Below, piece by piece: positions 5,936-10,547 of a stretch of 10,547 bases of DNA (position 1 is the stretch's first letter; each line of letters starts with the position of its first letter). The notes below the pieces were generated by a model. It saw only the letters and a list, made by a program, of their open reading frames with translations, did not search any database and was not told the DNA's origin. Source of the stretch: Spirochaetales bacterium (GTDB lineage: Bacteria; Spirochaetota; Spirochaetia; Sphaerochaetales; Sphaerochaetaceae); NCBI GenBank assembly GCA_028723145.1, contig JAQYFM010000216.1, positions 1-10,547 of the forward strand. The letters are read 5' to 3'. The translations under genes and the position numbers were made by a program.

Positions 5936-8900
5936 ATGGTAAAAATAAAAACAACAAGATCCATTAAAGTAGGTTTACTCATTAAAGATAAAGAGTCTAT
6001 GAAAAGACTAATCGATAGTCATGATTTTTTTGGATATTGTGTTAATTATTATACTAATTTGTTACTAGAAATGCGAGGTGGAGATGTCTATCTTAGAGAT
6101 CCATTAATAGGCGATGAGACTATAAAAAAAGCATCAGAATATCAAGAAGCTTTATGTAAAAGAATGAAGGATGCGGCAAAACGAAATGGAAATAGCCGAG
6201 ATTTAACACCTAATGAAGTGGAAAGATTTATATCTTGGTGTAAAAATTATTATGATGAAACTATAAATACTTCGAATCCTAAAGGGCGAATTAATTTTAT
6301 ACAAAACAGTGAAATAAGAGTTGAGACATCATCTGGGCGTTCAAGTAGTTTAATCTATCATACAAGAGAATTATTAAAACTTTATCCTTCTATCCTTAGA
6401 GAAATAAATGCTCCTCTTGATATAATACATGCAGGAGAAAAAATAAAAGAGAGTAAAGCAAATGCTGAGACAATTGCAGAGTGGATATATAATAATAAAA
6501 AAATATTGTTAGAACATTTTTCTTCTGATAATACAATAAATAAAATATGTGAATTATATCCAAAAGAGCAAGAAAAGAAAGAAAAGGATCGTCAAAAGAA
6601 AGAAGGTACTATCTCTGAATTTGGAATGAGTGGCATTAAAGTTTTACCATTAATTCAGAAGCCTGCTTTTTTATATATTGAAGGATTAGATTCTGATATA
6701 CCTAATATTTCTTCATGGTACTATGGTGCATGGACAATGGCTGTACAACGTTTGAAAGGTTGGAATACTTGGAATCAAAATGCATATAAAAATTATAACA
6801 ATATTAAGATGTTGTTGGAGGAAAAAGAAAAGGAATTAGATAAATTATCCACTGAATCAAAAGAATTCATATCCAATGTATTACAAGTATATGAAAAAAT
6901 GAAGGATGAAGAAATAAAGTTGAATGATATTGAAGGTGAATATTTAGGCAACTATCATCTTTTAGGAAGAGAACTCCGAGAAATTGATTTAGTAATTGAA
7001 AAACTTTTAAAGGAAGATTCTTTTGAAAATCGTATTATTTTGCTTAATAAATTACAAGAAGAAAAAGCATCAGAAATAGGAGATATAAATCTATTTCGTT
7101 TCATTGCACAAGATAAATATTTTAGATTTGTAAAAGATGTTAAATCATGCATTGATGCTATCAATGCATATAAGCAAGTGAATAAACAGAAAGCTAAACT
7201 TGAACGTATTAAGGATCATGCTGCCTTTACTATGTGTGATCAGAATTATAGTCCAGCTTGGACGCAATTTGAAATTGGTGGAGGAGCTGGTTCTAATTCA
7301 CCTGGTTATTCAATAGACTTAGACTCTAAAAAAATCTATATGTCTTTAATAGAAAAAAATGGTAATAATTTGACTGTAGTAAAAGGAAACATATTTACAA
7401 TTGCTCATAGCAATCAGTTGGATTGTTTATCGATAAAAGATGGAAAATACTTATATAAAGATCCTGGGACTGGTAAGATATTTAATAATGTTGCGATTAA
7501 AGGAGCAAAATTACAATTTGACCGTGATTCTATAACACGGAAAAAGAATTGGAAAAATCAAGATAAAATAAAAGCATACATTAATATTTCTTTAGAGATA
7601 ACTGATGAAATAGAAGCCTTTCCAAATAGTCTTTACCAAATAACTTGCGACAATGATATTAACGGTTTATATTTTAGTGGTGATGAAAAAAAGAAAGTTT
7701 TTTTATCAAAAGGTGTTATTTCTCAAGATACTAATCTAATAAATCAAATAAAGAATAGACCATATACTATTATGGCTGTTGATTTGGGCCTTAGAGCAAC
7801 ATTTTCATATTCAATTTTTAGCATTACTAATGGTTCTGGAAGATCATGTTTTGATATCAGAGATTTTCTAACTGGTGAAACACTAACAGCAATACATCGT
7901 AGATCTGGTCAGATAAGACTTATAGGTGATAAACCATCTCGCCTAGTCGAAGAACAGAGAAGAGTGCTTATTGATGCTTCTGATTCTATCAGATACAAAA
8001 TAGATGCTATTAGATATTTTCGAAGGCTTTCAAATTGTAAAAAAAATAATCGTAAAGAAAATGTTGAAAAGCTTTTAAATAGATATAAGGAAAGTAATAA
8101 GGATTGGCCTTATATGGGAAATTATTCTTATGCTTATCTTATAGAACTAACAGATAAATTTATAAATCTAGCAGATGACAAGTGGATTGAATTTATTGAC
8201 TCTACTGCTTTTTCTATGAAACTAAATCTTTCTAATGAATATAAACGATGGTCAGATGATGTAAGAAAGCCTCGTGTTTATGAAGATGTTGAAAGTGGTC
8301 AAGTAATTGGATTAGCAGGAAAAAGCCTTTGGAATATTTCATATCTTTCAAAAGTACTAAACATTATGAAGAAATGGCATACTTTAGCAGAGAAGAGTCA
8401 TGTTCGCAGTGGGCTTGAAAAAGGTGAAGTTTTTGCATGTGAACTAAGTGATAAGATTAGTAATCTAAAAGAATTAAGACAGAAAGAAACTAGTGATGCT
8501 CTTATTATGACTGCTCTTGGCTATGTGTGGGTTGCAGGAAAGTCTGAAAACAGATTAATAAAAGTAATGAAGGATAATATGGTATATTTCATTCCTGAAC
8601 AAGAGTATCTTGATAACAGAAAAAATTATACTTTATATGCAACAGGTAAAGATAAATATAAAGCTAAAGATGGTTTTTGGATTAAATTGTATGATGCTTG
8701 TGATGCTATTATTTTTGAAGAACTTCAAAATTATAGGACAGATGATGAAAAACCTACACGTGAGAATTTGATGCTTATGAAGTGGGCTCATAGATCTACG
8801 GTTGATCAAGTAAGAATGCAAGGCGAGTTATTTGGGCTAAAGATAGGTTTTGTTGGAGCATCTTTCAGTAGCCGTTTTCATGCAGCTTCTGGATGCCCTG

Positions 8901-9610
8901 GCTTCAGAGCAAATGTTTTTGATTTAAAGAAACTAAATGAATCATATTTAGAATTAATGAAATATTTATTGATACCTGAATCTGATAGAAGAAAAGGCTC
9001 CCTCTCTCATCTTTCAAGAATTGTGATAGATATGTATGGAAAAGATGCACCAGAAAAAGTCGGTAAATTAATAAGTGCTATTGAACAAAGATCAAATTAC
9101 AATTCGATTGGTGTTTTGATACCTGATAAAGGAGGAGAGTACTTCCTTTATGGAAAAAAAGAAAATAATGGAAACGTTAAGTTGTGTTATATTAATGCTG
9201 ATATTAACGCAGCTCAAAATTTAGCAAAAAGATGGTTAACAAGATATGATAATCCTCAAAAACTGAATGTTAAAATAATAGATAGTAATGTACTTCCTGT
9301 ATGTGATAATTCTGTTAGAATTAACAGAATTATCGGTCCTTCCTGTTTAAATATTGATGAAGGTAATATTGCTGATAAACGCTTTTCTGGAGTTATTAAT
9401 TCTGTTTCGAAAAAAGTTAAGAAAAATTCCGATAGCCATGATAATGATATAGACGGTGATGAAGAATTGGGAATATGTAATGTTTTTAGAGATTATTCCA
9501 ATACTTTCCTAGACGCTAATAGGTGGTATTCTTCTCTTAAATTTTGGGAAACTGTAAAAAGTAAAATTAATAATTTGGTTATTACTCAACCAATTATTAT
9601 TAACATTTGA
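5936..9610 (+). CDS. cas12b: type V-B CRISPR effector nuclease Cas12b (C2c1)
   Basis: Cas12b is an RNA-guided DNA endonuclease that uses crRNA plus tracrRNA and cuts both strands with one RuvC site. The three RuvC motifs are present: IMAVDLGLR with D616, AIIFEELQNYR with E928 and INADINAAQN with D1089. These correspond to D570, E848 and D977 of the Alicyclobacillus enzyme. Further stretches match that protein as I remember it: RSIKVGL near the start, LKGWNTWNQ (about 274-282) in the REC region, AWTQFEIGG (about 440-448), HRRSGQIRL after RuvC-I, MKWAHRS and ASFSSRFHAASGCPGFR near RuvC-II, and LKFWETV near the C-terminus. At 1224 residues it is about 100 longer than the roughly 1110-1130 usual for the family. 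A lysine/glutamate-rich stretch at about 209-224 and a predicted coiled coil at about 290-400 are likely places for the extra length. AGGAG at 5925-5929 supports the start. The frame is uninterrupted. A Cas4-Cas1 fusion follows after 10 bp, the known V-B neighbour. Confidence 0.95.
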   Translation: MVKIKTTRSIKVGLLIKDKESMKRLIDSHDFFGYCVNYYTNLLLEMRGGDVYLRDPLIGDETIKKASEYQEALCKRMKDAAKRNGNSRDLTPNEVERFISWCKNYYDETINTSNPKGRINFIQNSEIRVETSSGRSSSLIYHTRELLKLYPSILREINAPLDIIHAGEKIKESKANAETIAEWIYNNKKILLEHFSSDNTINKICELYPKEQEKKEKDRQKKEGTISEFGMSGIKVLPLIQKPAFLYIEGLDSDIPNISSWYYGAWTMAVQRLKGWNTWNQNAYKNYNNIKMLLEEKEKELDKLSTESKEFISNVLQVYEKMKDEEIKLNDIEGEYLGNYHLLGRELREIDLVIEKLLKEDSFENRIILLNKLQEEKASEIGDINLFRFIAQDKYFRFVKDVKSCIDAINAYKQVNKQKAKLERIKDHAAFTMCDQNYSPAWTQFEIGGGAGSNSPGYSIDLDSKKIYMSLIEKNGNNLTVVKGNIFTIAHSNQLDCLSIKDGKYLYKDPGTGKIFNNVAIKGAKLQFDRDSITRKKNWKNQDKIKAYINISLEITDEIEAFPNSLYQITCDNDINGLYFSGDEKKKVFLSKGVISQDTNLINQIKNRPYTIMAVDLGLRATFSYSIFSITNGSGRSCFDIRDFLTGETLTAIHRRSGQIRLIGDKPSRLVEEQRRVLIDASDSIRYKIDAIRYFRRLSNCKKNNRKENVEKLLNRYKESNKDWPYMGNYSYAYLIELTDKFINLADDKWIEFIDSTAFSMKLNLSNEYKRWSDDVRKPRVYEDVESGQVIGLAGKSLWNISYLSKVLNIMKKWHTLAEKSHVRSGLEKGEVFACELSDKISNLKELRQKETSDALIMTALGYVWVAGKSENRLIKVMKDNMVYFIPEQEYLDNRKNYTLYATGKDKYKAKDGFWIKLYDACDAIIFEELQNYRTDDEKPTRENLMLMKWAHRSTVDQVRMQGELFGLKIGFVGASFSSRFHAASGCPGFRANVFDLKKLNESYLELMKYLLIPESDRRKGSLSHLSRIVIDMYGKDAPEKVGKLISAIEQRSNYNSIGVLIPDKGGEYFLYGKKENNGNVKLCYINADINAAQNLAKRWLTRYDNPQKLNVKIIDSNVLPVCDNSVRINRIIGPSCLNIDEGNIADKRFSGVINSVSKKVKKNSDSHDNDIDGDEELGICNVFRDYSNTFLDANRWYSSLKFWETVKSKINNLVITQPIIINI

Positions 9611-9620
9611 AAACATAGTT

Positions 9621-10547
9621 ATGGATAATTATGAGTTACAACAACCAATACCATTGAGAGCTTTAAATGAGTACTGCTTTTGTCCTCGATTGTATTACAT
9701 AATGTATGTAGATAAAGAATTTGAAGTAAATAATGATGTTGAGAAAGGGACAGAGCTTCATAATAAAGCAGAACAATGAAGTGATAGAGTTTCTATTGAA
9801 GAAGAAATAGCAGAATATGAGTTGCCTCCAAAAAACTTAGTTTTTTATTCTGAAGAACTTTTACTATGTGGAGAATTAGATGCTATTAAGCAAAGAGATG
9901 GAGAATGGATTCCTTTCGAAGCAAGAAAATCTTCTGCTCCTAGTCGTACTCAACCTCAACAATGGCATGGTTATGTTTTAACTCCTGGAGCATGGTACAA
10001 TGACCAATTACAAGTAATTGGCCAAATGTACCTTCTTCGGGAAAATAGTTACTTGTGTTCTAAGGCTTCGATATACTATAGGGAGAATAAAACTCATACT
10101 ATAATTAAATGGAATGAAGAGTGCATAAAAATACTTGAGACAATATGTAAAGAAATTAATAGAATTTCTTTAGAAGAAAGGCCTTTGCCATTGAAAAGGT
10201 CAAATAAATGTATACGTTGTTCTCTTAATACTATTTGTTTACCTGATGAAGTATCAATAATGAAGTCACCTAAACAGGAGGGATATGCTCGGGCTGTAGT
10301 ACCATCTCGGTATGATAAAGGCCTTGTATATGTTAGTGGTTATGATAAGAAAATATCTATAAAAGAAGATTGTTTGGTTATTAGTTCGCTTTCAGGAGAT
10401 AAACAGGAAATACCAATTATTGATGTGATGTCAGTAGTTATTTTAGGTACTGCCCAGATTTCTACTCAATGTATTCAAGCTATAATGGAGAACGGTATTA
10501 AGATACTATTTTGTAGTACTAGTGGTTGGTTATATGGAACAGCTAGT
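9621..10547 (+). pseudogene. Cas4-Cas1 fusion, in-frame TGA at codon 53, cut by the window edge
   Basis: Type V-B loci carry a fused Cas4-Cas1 for spacer acquisition, and this gene shows both parts. The Cas4 part starts MDNYELQQPIPLRALNEYC, with CPR (C21) as the first iron-sulfur ligand and H47 in GTELH. D87 in GELDAI and E100 in PFEARKS follow, then a glutamine motif DQLQVIGQMYLL (128-139) and the cysteine set C197, C200, C206 (KCIRCSLNTIC). The Cas1 N-terminal beta domain starts near 232 (KGLVYVSGYDKK) and reaches IPIIDVMSVVILG and ENGIKILFCS before the edge. A TGA at 9777-9779 interrupts the frame after HNKAEQ, yet the 256 codons beyond it are open and conserved. The ATG lies 10 bp after cas12b with no strong ribosome site. 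No good restart is seen near the stop. The gene is either truly broken, or the base is a sequence error; TGG or CGA would differ by one base. Confidence 0.88.
9777..9779 (+). other. premature TGA stop in the Cas4 domain
   Basis: The stop lies between the Cas4 histidine motif (GTELH) and the GELDAI metal-binding motif. Peptide before it: 52 residues, not enough for a folded nuclease. An ATG overlaps it (9776-9778) but is in another frame and stops after two codons, so simple reinitiation there cannot rescue the product. TGA ends uxuA and cas12b, so general recoding is unlikely. Confidence 0.85.

Noticed and set aside
5936..9610. Large nuclease as Cas12a or a TnpB-like protein
   Set aside because: The blocks around RuvC-I (VDLGLR with a following HRRSGQ) and RuvC-II (MKWAHRS, SSRFHAASGCPG) match Cas12b. 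The neighbour is the Cas4-Cas1 fusion typical of V-B, and the length is far beyond TnpB.
9777..9779. TGA read as tryptophan (alternative genetic code)
   Set aside because: TGA ends uxuA exactly at the ATGA overlap with the regulator and also ends cas12b. Several thousand coding positions use only TGG for tryptophan and show no other in-frame TGA.
9777..9840. TGA read as selenocysteine
   Set aside because: No clear hairpin of the bacterial SECIS type was seen right after the codon, and Cas4 has no known catalytic cysteine or selenocysteine at this place.

Overview
The window is AT-rich bacterial DNA with standard Shine-Dalgarno sites. TGA serves as a stop codon: uxuA and cas12b both end in it. 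A TrpR-type repressor, a BspA/TpLRR-type leucine-rich-repeat lipoprotein, a hexuronate operon and a rubredoxin-like protein together suggest an anaerobic, host- or gut-associated bacterium. A treponeme-like spirochaete is my best guess. That rests on gene content alone and is weak; an anaerobic Firmicute or another gut lineage is not excluded.

Region 1 (1-1180, + strand) holds queH (epoxyqueuosine reductase for tRNA queuosine), a TrpR-family regulator and a 39-residue rubredoxin-like protein at 1022-1141. It closes with a strong hairpin flanked by A and T runs on both sides, which can terminate transcription from both directions.

Region 2 (1192-4630, - strand) is a compact three-gene operon for D-fructuronate/D-mannonate catabolism. 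The order of transcription is uxuA (mannonate dehydratase), a GntR/FadR-type regulator, then uxuB (fructuronate reductase). The first two overlap by ATGA and the next gap is 10 bp. A promoter with a perfect TTGACA box lies upstream of uxuA, and a FadR-like palindrome sits in its spacer. UxuB reduces fructuronate to mannonate, and UxuA dehydrates mannonate to 2-keto-3-deoxygluconate.

Region 3 (4809-5690, + strand) is an LRR lipoprotein gene that is intact except for one missing base in a run of six A. The missing base splits it into two frames. A long inverted repeat follows it.

Region 4 (5690 to the right edge, + strand) is the left part of a type V-B CRISPR-Cas locus. It starts with a full-length Cas12b (C2c1) effector of 1224 residues with all three RuvC carboxylates. 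Ten bases later comes a Cas4-Cas1 fusion gene that runs off the window. The fusion has an in-frame TGA at codon 53 in the Cas4 part, although the frame stays open and conserved on both sides. If the TGA is real, interference may be intact while spacer acquisition is impaired. No CRISPR array, cas2 or tracrRNA could be identified inside the window. They are expected beyond the right edge.
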